Notes: generated by a model not told the origin, from the letters alone. 64,000 nucleotides of DNA from CAZJLP01 sp964546955 (GCA_964546955.1 CAZJLP010000014.1:22044-86043), one strand, 5' to 3'; counted from the stretch's first letter, positions 46,487 through 55,894 are shown. Translations and numbers: made by a program.

Positions 46487-48190
46487 TCAGTTCGTGCCGG
46501 GATTCACGAAACTGTTGAAGATCTTGAAAGGATCCACGGTGTAGCCGAAATATAATACCCACGGACTGGGTTTGATTCCCGAATACAGGCGGGCGCCGGC
46601 GGTGAGCATTCCGGAGTCACCCAGCGGATACCTCATTTCTGCCTCCATTGAGAAGGACCAGGAGGCTTCGTACTTGGGAATATTGCCGTCGAAAATGATC
46701 TCCTCGGTCGATCCCGGCTTATAGACGATGTGATCGAGCCTGGACCATCCCAGTCCCATCCTAAAATATTTCAACCGATGTTTCTTGTCGTCTACCATCC
46801 CCATTCCTTCCGGGGCTCCCATGCTGAGGTTCAGGACTGGACCGGCGAAATAGTTGAGGTGAATCGTGCGGCCTTGTCGATCGCTCGTCGCGGCCAGGGA
46901 GCCGCCAGGTCCCAACGTCCAGGCACCATCTGTAGTAAGGCCGAAAAGGAACGGCTTATCGAAAGAGATTTCCGTGTTCACGTCCCCATACCCCATGATC
47001 GTATTCACGGAGGCCTCTTTACTCGAATCGAATTGAAAGCTGATCCTGCCTTGAAAATTCCAGTTGTCGGGCCGCAAAGACGCAATAAAGTATTTTTCAG
47101 GATCCTTCGGATGCGGGAACATTTGCTGGACCGCGGTCGGTTCGCTGACCCATGACCAGAGATAACCCAGCTCAAAGTAGAGTCTCAGTTCGGGCGCTTC
47201 GGAGGAAATCAAAAAATGCTTGGTGCCGACTGGATCGTCGGCCGTGGCGGTTTCCGCCGTCGTCTCCCTCACCGTCAATTTATACGGCGACAACAAGCGA
47301 GTGCCCAATTGGGCGTAGTCGTGAGACGGCCTTTGTTCCGCGACTTGGAGCATGGGAATTCTTTTCCGCTGCAGCGCCTTGAGAGAACCCTCCAATGCCT
47401 TTCCCGTCCGACCTGCAACCGCGCTGTCCTGCTCAATCCTGCCTTGCTCTTCAGGATCGGTCTTAGCGTCCTTCAAGTCGGCGAGTCGAATTATCGAAAC
47501 AATTTGTGACTGCCGAGCGCGAACAAGAGCCAGCTTCTCAATCTCCACGTCGATCTTGGACTGAAACGCTTTCGCCAGAGAATCGCGAGCCTCGGCTTCC
47601 TTTTCATACTCTTTCTTCTTTCGGCTATCATTTTCTGATCCGGCACTTTTCTTCAGATTGTCACGCGCGATGATTTCTCGATTCATGTCAGCGCCGTACG
47701 CTTTGATATACGCGAGCAACGCACTCGCCTCTTCGACCAGTCGATCATACTCGGCAATTGCCTCTAATGCGGCATGTTTCCGTCTTTGCTCGTCGCTCAG
47801 CTCATAACTTCGCAGCTCCCGAGGAGTCGCAACCGCCGGTTTGGTGATCGCCACCGATTCGCCCAAAACAGCCTCCACAAAGGCGGGGGAATCCGGTACC
47901 AGACCTTGTGCGGCGGCGCTTCGCATCGCGGCAACGAACTTGACCGCATTGTCATGCCAGCTTCCAGAAGGGGCGCCATAGGCTTTCAATTCCGACTCGA
48001 GCGTGCTGTCGTCAGCGTTTTTCTTGGTGAAGGCCAGCGCCCATTTATACTCGGCGGATTTCGTCGCGAGGGGTTTGTTCGGATCCGGGCTCGCCGCGAC
48101 AGTCGGCGCATCTTGACCGAGGGCCAGCTCAGCAAAAGTGAGCAGCGCCAAGAGGAATACGAGGCGGAGCGGAGAATGATAGTTGGACAT
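46487..48190 (-). CDS. Exported protein with coiled-coil middle and beta-barrel-like C-terminus
   Basis: 567 residues from the ATG at 48190, which opens a clear signal peptide (MSNYHSPLRLVFLLALLTFAELALGQ); an in-frame start at 48448 would add 86 unlikely residues. Residues about 90-250 are charged and helical, likely coiled coil (DNLKKSAGSENDSRKKKEYEKE). The C-terminal ~250 residues alternate hydrophobic and polar as in an outer-membrane barrel (LYFELGYLWSWV, FSMEAEMRYPLG), though the end (FVNPGTN) lacks a terminal Phe. The family is not recognised. It is divergent from a LuxR-type regulator with about 250 bp between. Confidence 0.7.
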   Translation of the reverse strand: MSNYHSPLRLVFLLALLTFAELALGQDAPTVAASPDPNKPLATKSAEYKWALAFTKKNADDSTLESELKAYGAPSGSWHDNAVKFVAAMRSAAAQGLVPDSPAFVEAVLGESVAITKPAVATPRELRSYELSDEQRRKHAALEAIAEYDRLVEEASALLAYIKAYGADMNREIIARDNLKKSAGSENDSRKKKEYEKEAEARDSLAKAFQSKIDVEIEKLALVRARQSQIVSIIRLADLKDAKTDPEEQGRIEQDSAVAGRTGKALEGSLKALQRKRIPMLQVAEQRPSHDYAQLGTRLLSPYKLTVRETTAETATADDPVGTKHFLISSEAPELRLYFELGYLWSWVSEPTAVQQMFPHPKDPEKYFIASLRPDNWNFQGRISFQFDSSKEASVNTIMGYGDVNTEISFDKPFLFGLTTDGAWTLGPGGSLAATSDRQGRTIHLNYFAGPVLNLSMGAPEGMGMVDDKKHRLKYFRMGLGWSRLDHIVYKPGSTEEIIFDGNIPKYEASWSFSMEAEMRYPLGDSGMLTAGARLYSGIKPSPWVLYFGYTVDPFKIFNSFVNPGTN

Positions 48191-48440
48191 CGCTAGTGGT
48201 CTGGAACTGGGAATTATCGACTGCGCAGGGGACTGAACATCCTTCCGCCAGTCGTGGATCTGGACGTGAAGTAAGTACGCTATGCGGATGGGAATTGGAC
48301 ATACGTCGCTTTCCGTAGGGGAAACCATTACGCAGCCCGCCGATCCATGAATTTCTCTTGATGCACGGACGTTTTGTTCGACACGCCCCTTTGTCGGCAT
48401 AACGTCTGCTCTTGACCTTGGCCCCTTTGCGGGAGGCTTG

Positions 48441-49481
48441 ATGGGCACCCCAGCGTATCAACTGCAGGCGTTCGGCGACGTTCTCCATGCCCTCTATGGG
48501 CAAGGCGAGCCGCTGCAGTCGCTACGGAGGGCGCTGTCGCCGCTTTCCATTCTATTTCAGACCAGGCACGCCGCAATCGACGTCTTGCCGCTCGATGGAA
48601 GCCCTCCCCACCTAGTGGAGATACTTCACGCGGACGAAATTGCGGAATCGATCAACAACTATCGCAGTTACGTGGGCGAAAGTCCGAATGTCGGCGTGGT
48701 GAAGTCAGGCGGTTTCTCCCCCGTGCTGCGCATATCCGACCACCTGACAGAAAGAGAATTTTACCAAACGGGTTTTTATCGGATGATTTTTAGACCCGCA
48801 GGGTGGAAGGATCAGCTCGGGTTTGCCATCCAGGTCGACAAGGCGGCCATCGGAGTCACCTTCCAGCGGGACAGCGTGTTTACCGACGATGAGGCGCGGC
48901 TCGCCGAGCAAGTGCAAAAACATGTGGCGTCGCGGTTCTCGAGCTGCTCCGGGAACACGTCGCGCAATCCGTTTCAGAGCTCCTGGCAACTGTCGGTGCT
49001 GCCCTGCGGGGAAGTGCCGACCATGCCGGCTACCGCGCATCGCATTCTTCAGCGGTACTGTGCTCCATTCGAACCGCGCACCCTTCCGTCCGAACTCAAA
49101 TTGTGGATAAAGCGGGCCAAGCAGCGTGGCGGATCTGCTTCGCCTTTTCCGTTTGATAAGACCACGATCAACCGGCCACATGGAAGGCTCAACCTCCGGC
49201 TCAAAGTCGCCAGCAGCGACCTAGTCGATGTGATTTGCCTCGATGAAGAGCGCGGCCCCTACGATTTCTTCCGGTTGCGGGCCATGGGACTGACGGATCG
49301 TGAGATCGAGGTCCTGTTTTGGGTCACACAAGGCAAGGCGGATAGCGACATTGCGGTCATTCTTGGCGCCGCAAAAAAGACTGTCAGCAAGCACGTCGAA
49401 AACGTTCTCGTTAAATTTGGCGTGTGCAATCGAACCGCAGCGGCCGTCAAAGCGGTCGAATGGCTGAATGGAGCGACTTGA
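48441..49481 (+). CDS. LuxR-type transcriptional regulator with GAF-like sensor
   Basis: 346 residues. The ATG at 48441 follows GGGAGG at 4-nt spacing; a TTG at 48438 is too close. The N-terminal two-thirds look like a GAF-like sensory domain. The C-terminal helix-turn-helix (GLTDREIEVLFWVTQGKADSDIAVIL then KKTVSKHVENVLVKFGV) is the LuxR/NarL type. No receiver domain is present, so it is not a response regulator in the strict sense. It may control the divergent exported-protein gene; the effector is unknown. Confidence 0.85.
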   Translation: MGTPAYQLQAFGDVLHALYGQGEPLQSLRRALSPLSILFQTRHAAIDVLPLDGSPPHLVEILHADEIAESINNYRSYVGESPNVGVVKSGGFSPVLRISDHLTEREFYQTGFYRMIFRPAGWKDQLGFAIQVDKAAIGVTFQRDSVFTDDEARLAEQVQKHVASRFSSCSGNTSRNPFQSSWQLSVLPCGEVPTMPATAHRILQRYCAPFEPRTLPSELKLWIKRAKQRGGSASPFPFDKTTINRPHGRLNLRLKVASSDLVDVICLDEERGPYDFFRLRAMGLTDREIEVLFWVTQGKADSDIAVILGAAKKTVSKHVENVLVKFGVCNRTAAAVKAVEWLNGAT

Positions 49482-49580
49482 GCTCCTTCAGTTCTTTCCC
49501 GCCCTGCGGACCAGGGGGAAATCCCTACGTCTACGTGATAAATTCATCAATTCCGGCGCTCACTCATCGGAGGTTGAAGG

Positions 49581-50198
49581 TTGACGCTGTTGCAGGCAGC
49601 ATCTCGCGCGATGGTTTCTGGCGTTAAAGAGCACGCTTCAGAGCTTTCCCCGTATTTTCGCGATCCCGCTACGGCACGGCGAAGCGGAGCCGCGTCGCGC
49701 CGCGGCAACCCCGGGAGCGACGAGGCGGCGGAGGAGCTTCTCGAGCCTGGCCGCAGTGATCCGGAAGAAACGGAAACCGCTGACTTGATCGACCGATTGG
49801 AAATGCGCCACGGTGACGTCCTGTCGCATGAAGCGGCGCACCTCGGAGCTGCCGGCGCCTATGCAAAAGGCGGTGCCAGCTACACATTTCAGATCGGTCC
49901 CGACGGAAAAGCGTATGCCATCGGCGGCGAGGTGAAGGTCGACATGTCGCCGATCCCAGGAAATCCGAGCGCCACGATCGCCAAAATGATCGCGATTCGA
50001 TCGGCAGCTCTCGCGCCTTCCGACCCCTCGCCGGAGGACCTGGCGGTCGCCTCGCGTGCATCTCAGATTGAGGCTTTAGCCCGAGCGGATTTAGCCCAAA
50101 CTCGCGCCGCGATTTCGACCCCCGGGCTGCGGGCCGCGGCTGAACGCTACCTGCAATCCGGATCGTCGGCCGGCACGTTCCTGGGTGCGCTGGCGTAG
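49581..50198 (+). CDS. Short SprA-related putative zinc metalloprotease
   Basis: 205 residues if the TTG at 49581 is used (GGAGG lies 7 bp upstream); ATG 49611 is the alternative and would remove 10 residues. The family core is clear: VLSHEAAHLGAAG carries an HExxH zinc motif (H83-E84-x2-H87), followed by SYTFQIGPDGKAYAIGGEV and the SPIPGNPSATIAKM block. This is the SprA-related / CJM1_0395 family, usually 250-400 residues, so this one is a short version reduced to the core. No signal peptide. The substrate is unknown. Confidence 0.85.
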   Translation: MTLLQAASRAMVSGVKEHASELSPYFRDPATARRSGAASRRGNPGSDEAAEELLEPGRSDPEETETADLIDRLEMRHGDVLSHEAAHLGAAGAYAKGGASYTFQIGPDGKAYAIGGEVKVDMSPIPGNPSATIAKMIAIRSAALAPSDPSPEDLAVASRASQIEALARADLAQTRAAISTPGLRAAAERYLQSGSSAGTFLGALA

Positions 50199-50315
50199 AC
50201 AACAAACCGCCGGATCAAAACATCAGTGTCGCCGTGAAGTGAAACGGCGCGGATCGATCACATGGTAGAACCCTTTTCCCTGGCTCAACGGAGCGATTGC
50301 GTTGCCGCCGGGTCG

Positions 50316-50866
50316 CTAGACGTTATAGGAGAGGTAGATTGGCTCCTCCTCATCGAGGAGATTATCCACGTTGATCTGAAACTTTGCCCGCAAGCCGCGC
50401 GTGAGCGCTCGCTCGCAACCCAGATGAGCGGAGACCGAGTAATACTCCCGGGAATACAGGTACGAGAACGCTAAACCACGTCGTTGCTCGGCCGTAGGTG
50501 TGCCAGTGCCGAAAAGGACGCTGGGATCCACGCTGCCTATCTTCTGTTTGCCGCGCGGCCCGATCGCCCCCCCCTCGCCACGCCATCCTGGAAGGGGTAA
50601 ATCACGTGAACACTCGACGTGTAATTATAGGTGGCATTCAGACGGGCGCCCTTTTCCGCGCTCGCAAGAGGTTGCTCAGTTCGGAGAAGAATTGAGTTGG
50701 GGCCGCGTGCAAATTCGAAGCGTTCCGTGTTGCAGGCGTCGACCACGCCGCAAGACCGACAAATAGTCGCGTGTGGGATAATTGCCGGTCGATCCCGTGC
50801 CGCGGAAATTGAACTCATAGTAGCCGAAAGGTGTTTCGTTTTGCCTGAGATTTCCAGGCACCACGT
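50316..50866 (-). pseudogene. Decayed TonB-dependent receptor (plug and C-terminal barrel remnants)
   Basis: Three minus-strand frames in succession read as pieces of one receptor. About 50676-50864 has FRGTGSTGNYPTRDY (plug start). About 50537-50818, in another frame, has NTERFEFARGPNSIL (plug) then barrel-like NATYNYTSS. About 50316-50531 has REYYSVSAHLGCE and FQINVDNLLDEEEPIY (C-terminal barrel). Most of the barrel, the signal peptide and the beginning of the plug are missing, and frameshifts separate the pieces. A full-length member would be about 900-1000 residues, so roughly four-fifths is lost. Confidence 0.8.
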
Positions 50867-50871
50867 GGCAC

Positions 50872-51582
50872 TTACAGGTTCGTCGATATCTGAAACAGCA
50901 CCCGCACGCGCACCCGGATACTCACGCTGCCGGGCGCGATCGGTTCTCCGCCGGCCTCGGGCCCGCGGGCCGAGAACTGCATCACGTTATTGGCCATATT
51001 CCCGGACCACGGGGTCTCATCAGGCAGTTCTTCTATTACCAGAGGCGACAGGATTCTCGCGCCAAGCGAGAATGCCATTTGATCCGCCTTCGACTTCGCC
51101 GCCTTCAGGGCGTCGGTCCGCGTCTTATTTTGTAGAGCAATGCGCTCGGAAACATCCCAGGCGACATTTCCAATCGATACTCCGGGAAGCTTCGCGAGCC
51201 GGAGCCAAACGGAACGGTACTCCTCCACCTTAACGAGGGTGAAAGAGACGTGAGTCGTCGCGACATAGCCGTCTCTCACCCAACTCTCATTGCGATATTC
51301 ACGGTTCTCCGAGAATCGCATGCCCGACGTCTGCGTATCATCGGGACGAACGCCGCATTCGGCGATCAAGCGAAGGACGGCCGCCGTATGCTTGGTGTGG
51401 CTTTCGGATACCTCGGCCAGATCGCCTCCGGTGTTCGAAACCGTGACCGACCAACGCAACAAGTCCGGTTTCGCCTCCGTCACCGCGGTGCCAAACACAG
51501 CCACGTGTGGCAGCTCCGACACCGGCCCGGCCAGCGCCGAATTCGTTACAACAATCAGAACAAGGCAGAATAAGGTTTTCAT
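50872..51582 (-). CDS. SIMPL domain (DUF541) periplasmic protein
   Basis: 236 residues from the ATG before the signal peptide (MKTLFCLVLIVVTNSALA); a longer in-frame start at 51711 lacks support. The SIMPL/DUF541 features are VAVFGTAVTEAKPDLLRWSVTVS, the oligomer-forming helical region (TKHTAAVLRLIAECGV) and the C-terminal strand SVSIRVRVRVLFQI. The family forms periplasmic ring-like multimers with unclear function. The TonB-receptor relic begins immediately after its stop. Confidence 0.9.
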   Translation of the reverse strand: MKTLFCLVLIVVTNSALAGPVSELPHVAVFGTAVTEAKPDLLRWSVTVSNTGGDLAEVSESHTKHTAAVLRLIAECGVRPDDTQTSGMRFSENREYRNESWVRDGYVATTHVSFTLVKVEEYRSVWLRLAKLPGVSIGNVAWDVSERIALQNKTRTDALKAAKSKADQMAFSLGARILSPLVIEELPDETPWSGNMANNVMQFSARGPEAGGEPIAPGSVSIRVRVRVLFQISTNL

Positions 51583-52166
51583 AACGTTTCGTTGGGATGC
51601 AATTTCACCCCAGCCTCGGTGCTTTGAGCGCTCCGGGCAATCGTCAAAGGCCATGAGGCCGAATCCGCGGCGGTCGGAAAGGGTCCTGTTCCGTCTTTGG
51701 TGGCGCGGCATCAGACGAAATGCGCGCTCGTTAAAAGCTGGGACGCAGCGCCCGCGGTGCGCCTGAGAAGACTGGGCGTTTGTCTCGATCGGATATCCGC
51801 GCCTTCTCTGTCATCCTCGAGCGCAGCGAAGAATCCGCTTCGACCGCGAGAGCAACATCGAGCTGGATACTTCGCTTCGCCCGAGGATGACAACACCACG
51901 GACCCAACCGTATTCTGTCGCGTCGAAGTAACCGGTCGCACCACAACAACTCCTCGCGATCGGGCGCGCGTGTTGACTACCCGCAATTGGGGGGAGACAC
52001 CTAGGGCCATTAACGGTACTAGGAGGAACGGCGTCGCGGCGTGCCGACGGGAGGCGAACGGTGGGCGCGAATCTCGCAGGATTCAAATAACCAATAATCA
52101 ACTGCGTGGTGTCGGCTGGGCGTCGGTACCATCCCCGACCGCGCCGCGCAGAACTCCCTCGTTAGA
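51583..52166. other. Intergenic interval with one palindromic repeat
   Basis: About 580 bp with no supported gene. It contains the 51809-51892 inverted repeat. The segment 51960-52166 is GC-rich with short direct repeats of GGAGG-type text but nothing I can name. Confidence 0.5.
51809..51892. repeat. REP-type palindromic element with 28-bp arms
   Basis: Left arm 51809-51836 and right arm 51865-51892 match over 28 bp with three mismatches (cores TGTCATCCTCGAGCGCAGCG and CGCTTCGCCCGAGGATGACA) around a 28-nt loop. Elements of this kind (GTCATCC...AGCGAAG) are common dispersed repeats in bacteria. Only one copy is present in this window. Confidence 0.65.
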
Positions 52167-53729
52167 ATGAAATTCAGAACCCCACATTCATCTGGGCCGC
52201 AACTGCGGCTCTTCAGCATCATCGCGATGCTTTTGTCCTGGCTGGCCTTCTCTTCCCTTTCGCACGCGCAGGTTGGGAGCGGCTGGACTCAATACACTCC
52301 TACGATGCGTCTTCAACGTTCGGGTGACGTCACGTATGCCGTCAGCAATGGTGTCGAGACGTTCCGCATCACCAGCAGCAGCACGGGCGAGCAGCGTGTC
52401 GAACAACGCATCGTCAACGAATTCAGCTCGGGCACCAATCAGTTCGAAGGAACCTTCCGAGTGGTCAGCCTGGGAGGAACGGGCATCAGCTTGAAGCAGA
52501 CGTTCCAGCCGGAATCGGGCGCATTCTTGATGGTTGCCGTCCGCAACAATGGCGAACTGTACGAGGTCGGTGGCGGCGTGACGCTCGCCAGCAACATCAT
52601 CGGCACCGCTCAGCGCTTGAACACGGTAACGGACGTGAGCGCGCGTCGGACCTACGTCTACGTGAACGGCACCCTGCGGCAAACACGCACAGGAGGCACC
52701 CCGCCTTTCCATGACAAGTACGGCGCGTACCGGCTGGGCAGCGGCCGCGGTCCGATCACCGTCGAATGGTCAAACGTGCGGTTCTGGCGCGGTGGCACCA
52801 TCACGGGTGGCACGGTGTCTGCACCGACCTTCAGCCCCGGAAGCGGAACGTATACCTCGGCCCAGACGGTCTCGATCAGCACCTCCACGAGTGGAGCGTC
52901 GATTCGCTACACGACGGATGGAAGCACTCCCTCGTCGTCCTCGGGCACGGTCTACAGCGGTCCGATCACCATCAGCAGTACGACGACCGTGCGGGCCATT
53001 GCTTACACGACTAGCGCCAGCAGCACCGTGAGCTCGGCCACGTACACGATCGATACTGGCGGCACGGTGTCCGCGCCAACCTTCAGCCCGGGAAGCGGAA
53101 CGTATACCACGCCCCAAACCGTCTCGATCAGCACCTCCACCAGTGGAGCGTCGATTCGTTACACGACGGATGGAAGCACTCCCTCGCCGACCTCGGGCAC
53201 GGTCTACACGGGTCCGATCACGATCAGCACTTCGACCACGGTGAGGGCGATTGCTTACACGACCAGTGCCAGCAGCTCCGTGAGCTCGGCCTCGTACTCG
53301 ATCGGGCCGGGCGGCACGCCGTTGTCCTTCGAAGCAGAAGCGATGTCCCCCGTTCACAGCGGGACAGGCGTCTCGACCCAATCCGATCCAAACACCAGCG
53401 GAGGCACCTGGATCTCGCTCGACGCTGAGAACACCGGAAGCTGGATGGAATTCACCACCCCGAGCATACCGGCCGGCACGTACCAGTTCGCCATCTCGTA
53501 CAAGACGAACAACAATCGGGGCATCGCGACGATCCGAGTCGATGGCACGCAGGTCGGCAGCAATGTCGACCAATACGGCTATCCCTCCACCTATCCGACA
53601 CGCACGCTGGGCACGGTGACGTTCTCCAGCAGCGGCTCTCACAAGATTCGCATGGTCGTGGCAGGCAAAAACAGCTCGTCGTCGAACTACGTTCTGTCGG
53701 CGGACAAGTTCACCTTCACACCACAGTGA
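52167..53729 (+). CDS. Secreted lyase-like domain, two CHB_HEX_C-type repeats and a CBM35/6-like domain
   Basis: 520 residues with a signal peptide (LRLFSIIAMLLSWLAFSSLSHAQ). The first domain (about 36-215) is a beta-jelly-roll of the polysaccharide-lyase type with EQRIVNEFSSG, LKQTFQPE, RTYVYVNGTLRQTR and FHDKYGAYRLG, so a polysaccharide lyase of uncertain family is likely. Two tandem beta domains (about 215-382, ASIRYTTDGSTPS) are 84 codons each and nearly identical at DNA level. The C-terminal domain (about 390-520, SFEAEAMSP, AGTYQFAISYKT) is a CBM35/6-like carbohydrate-binding module. It appears monocistronic, with a hairpin after the stop. Confidence 0.85.
   Translation: MKFRTPHSSGPQLRLFSIIAMLLSWLAFSSLSHAQVGSGWTQYTPTMRLQRSGDVTYAVSNGVETFRITSSSTGEQRVEQRIVNEFSSGTNQFEGTFRVVSLGGTGISLKQTFQPESGAFLMVAVRNNGELYEVGGGVTLASNIIGTAQRLNTVTDVSARRTYVYVNGTLRQTRTGGTPPFHDKYGAYRLGSGRGPITVEWSNVRFWRGGTITGGTVSAPTFSPGSGTYTSAQTVSISTSTSGASIRYTTDGSTPSSSSGTVYSGPITISSTTTVRAIAYTTSASSTVSSATYTIDTGGTVSAPTFSPGSGTYTTPQTVSISTSTSGASIRYTTDGSTPSPTSGTVYTGPITISTSTTVRAIAYTTSASSSVSSASYSIGPGGTPLSFEAEAMSPVHSGTGVSTQSDPNTSGGTWISLDAENTGSWMEFTTPSIPAGTYQFAISYKTNNNRGIATIRVDGTQVGSNVDQYGYPSTYPTRTLGTVTFSSSGSHKIRMVVAGKNSSSSNYVLSADKFTFTPQ
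52809..53312 (+). repeat. 252-bp in-gene tandem duplication (two units)
   Basis: Unit 1 at about 52809-53060 and unit 2 at about 53061-53312 are 84 codons each and largely identical in DNA, starting GGCACGGTGTC. Each encodes one CHB_HEX_C-like beta domain. The high nucleotide identity suggests recent duplication or conversion, and repeat-number variation by recombination is possible. Confidence 0.85.
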
Positions 53730-53760
53730 TCGTGGTAGAGAAGTAAGTCTCTCCGTCGTT

Positions 53761-53784
53761 CGATCCGCGCTTCGGCGCGGATCG
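53761..53784 (+). terminator. UUCG-capped hairpin downstream of the lyase-like gene
   Basis: A perfect 10-bp stem (CGATCCGCGC / GCGCGGATCG) closed by the very stable TTCG tetraloop, 31 bp after the stop. There is no T-tract. It is a likely 3' end or stabiliser of the mRNA. Confidence 0.65.
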
Positions 53785-53841
53785 ACTCGGCGAGGGACCT
53801 AGGTAGAGGAGCCTCCGAAAACGCGGCCGGAGGGGACCGAA

Positions 53842-53985
53842 AGGGCGAGGCAGCTGGACTCGCCGTTCGCTGTTGGCTGCGGGCTGCTCTGCCACACCTT
53901 GCTATGCAGCGCCAGACTGCGTGAGACGCGTGGTGTTAGTCACGAGTTCTAATTTGACGGCCGGTCCAGAGGCCCGGCCCTACCC
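53842..53985. repeat. REP-like interspersed palindromic element, copy 2
   Basis: The left arm GGGCGAGGCAGCTGGACTCG (about 53843) and the right arm GGTCCAGAGGCCCGGCCCTACC (about 53963) resemble the arms at 9163-9304, again with about 100 bp between. The middle parts of the two copies differ. The gene-poor interval 53730-54247 holds this element and no gene I can support. Confidence 0.5.
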
Positions 53986-54247
53986 TCGATCCGTTTTCCA
54001 GGGCTCTTTGATGGTTCAAAGTTGAGAGCAAATCAGCGGTCGGCCGATGCGCGGCGCCGTATCTAAGCATTGAGCGATAAGCACCGGCTTGTCGCATCGT
54101 AGATCGCGGGTAGACCGACGAACGATGAGGGGTTAACGCTAGATGGCCTCGTCGCAACGCGGTTTAGCACCGTCATTGTCTTCATGAGTGGACCGCCACA
54201 GGCTCGACTCCTGTTAGAGGCTGCACAGTACTTGCTTTGCGCAGCCC

Positions 54248-55894
54248 ATGGCATTCTTCGAACAAACGCTTGTTCTACTCCTGATTACGACGGTGCTGCG
54301 CGTGGCGGCGCGCTGGTGTCCATGGCCTGAACCGATTACTTACGTCGCGGGAGGCGGACTGGCATCGCTGATCCCGACCCTTTCTCGAATCTCGTTCGAT
54401 CCGGCGATTTTTTTTGTCTGCTTTCTGCCACCCCTTCTTTTTTCCGATGGGTGGCTGATGCCTCTGCGCGAGTTTGCGCAGGCCAAGCGGCCGATTTTTC
54501 TTCTGGCAACAGGTCTCGTCGTTTTTACCACCCTAGCGGTCGGCTACACCGCGCATTGGCTGATCCCCGGGCTTCCCTTGGCTCTCGCCTTCGCGCTGGG
54601 GGCCGTGGTCTCGCCCACCGATGCGGTCTCGGTTACGGCCATCACCGAACGCCTGCAGGTACCGACACGGGTGAAGATTGTTTTGAACGGCGAAAGCCTA
54701 ATGAACGACGCCACGGGTCTCGTGGCTTTTAAATTCGCGGTGGCAGCGGTGATCGCGGGGAGTTTTTCCGTTACCGCCGCGACGACTCAGTTCCTCTATG
54801 TTGCCGCGGCAGGCATCGGCACCGGACTGGCCATCGCGTACCTCGTCGGCCTGCTGCGCGACTTTCTCGAACACAGCCGCAACACGGATCCTTTGGTGGA
54901 AGTAACGCTCTCGCTTCTCACCCCGTACGCCGCCTACCTCGCGGCGGAGCTTGTTCACGCCTCAGGCATCCTAGCCGTTGTCGCCGCCGGGCTCTACTCA
55001 GGCTGGCGAGACCCGGTGAAGATGGATGTGGAGTCGCGGCAGACGGCCTGGACGGTCTGGTCGATCATCTTGTTTTGGCTCAACGGACTTGCCTTCGTGC
55101 TGGTCGGCCTGCAATTCCCCGCGGTGATCGGCGCCGTTGCGCAGCAATATTCGGCCGGCCAATTGGCTCTCTTTGTCGCGGTGATTGCTGCCGTCACCAT
55201 GGCATCGCGCATTGCGTGGTTTTTTCCCGGTGCCTACCTGCCCTTTTTGCTTCTTGCAGGGTTGCGAAAACGCGAAAAACCGCCGTCCTGGCAGACGGTC
55301 CTCGTCGGCGGTTGGGCCGGCATGCGGGGAGCGGTCACGTTGGCCGCAGCCCTCTCTTTGCCGCTGACGCTTCCGGACGGCGGTCCCTTTCCCGGCCGGG
55401 ATATGATCGTCTTTCTCGCTTTTGGCGTGATCGTCTGCACCTTGGTCATCCAAGGTACCACGCTGTCGACGTTGATCCGCAAACTTGGATTGCGGGGCGA
55501 CGACACTCGCCTCGCCGAAGAAGGCCTGGCGCGAAAAAAAGCGGTGGAGGCCGGCCTGGAAGCTTTGCTGACTTTTCGCGGTTCGGCTCGCAGCCCGGAA
55601 GAGCGCAGCGCGCTCGGACAGGTCGTCGCGGAATACGAACGACGGCTCTCGGAACTTGGGACGAAGGGAGAAAGTCGATCGAGCGCACTCGAACGACGCG
55701 CTGCCGAGAAAAAATTCCGCATTGCGGCAATCAAAGCCGAGCGCCGGACGATCGATGCGTTGTGGCGCGCCAACACGATCACCGACGACGTCCACCGGCC
55801 ACTGCAGCAATTGCTCGACCACGAAGAAGCCATGCTGCAGGGACCGGCAACGGTGACAGCGTCAGGTGCAGCAGCCGGTCCGAGTCGTGAGTAG
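54248..55894 (+). CDS. Na+/H+ antiporter, CPA1 (NhaP-type) family
   Basis: 548 residues with about 11-12 transmembrane helices over the first ~410. The family signatures are GAVVSPTDAVSV (about 118-129) and GESLMNDATGLV (about 148-159), with the ND motif that carries the ion-binding Asp. A cytoplasmic charged tail (about 420-548) follows. It exchanges Na+ or K+ for H+ across the inner membrane for pH and salt homeostasis. No neighbours of the same function; it is followed 199 bp later by a hybrid kinase gene. Confidence 0.93.
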   Translation: MAFFEQTLVLLLITTVLRVAARWCPWPEPITYVAGGGLASLIPTLSRISFDPAIFFVCFLPPLLFSDGWLMPLREFAQAKRPIFLLATGLVVFTTLAVGYTAHWLIPGLPLALAFALGAVVSPTDAVSVTAITERLQVPTRVKIVLNGESLMNDATGLVAFKFAVAAVIAGSFSVTAATTQFLYVAAAGIGTGLAIAYLVGLLRDFLEHSRNTDPLVEVTLSLLTPYAAYLAAELVHASGILAVVAAGLYSGWRDPVKMDVESRQTAWTVWSIILFWLNGLAFVLVGLQFPAVIGAVAQQYSAGQLALFVAVIAAVTMASRIAWFFPGAYLPFLLLAGLRKREKPPSWQTVLVGGWAGMRGAVTLAAALSLPLTLPDGGPFPGRDMIVFLAFGVIVCTLVIQGTTLSTLIRKLGLRGDDTRLAEEGLARKKAVEAGLEALLTFRGSARSPEERSALGQVVAEYERRLSELGTKGESRSSALERRAAEKKFRIAAIKAERRTIDALWRANTITDDVHRPLQQLLDHEEAMLQGPATVTASGAAAGPSRE

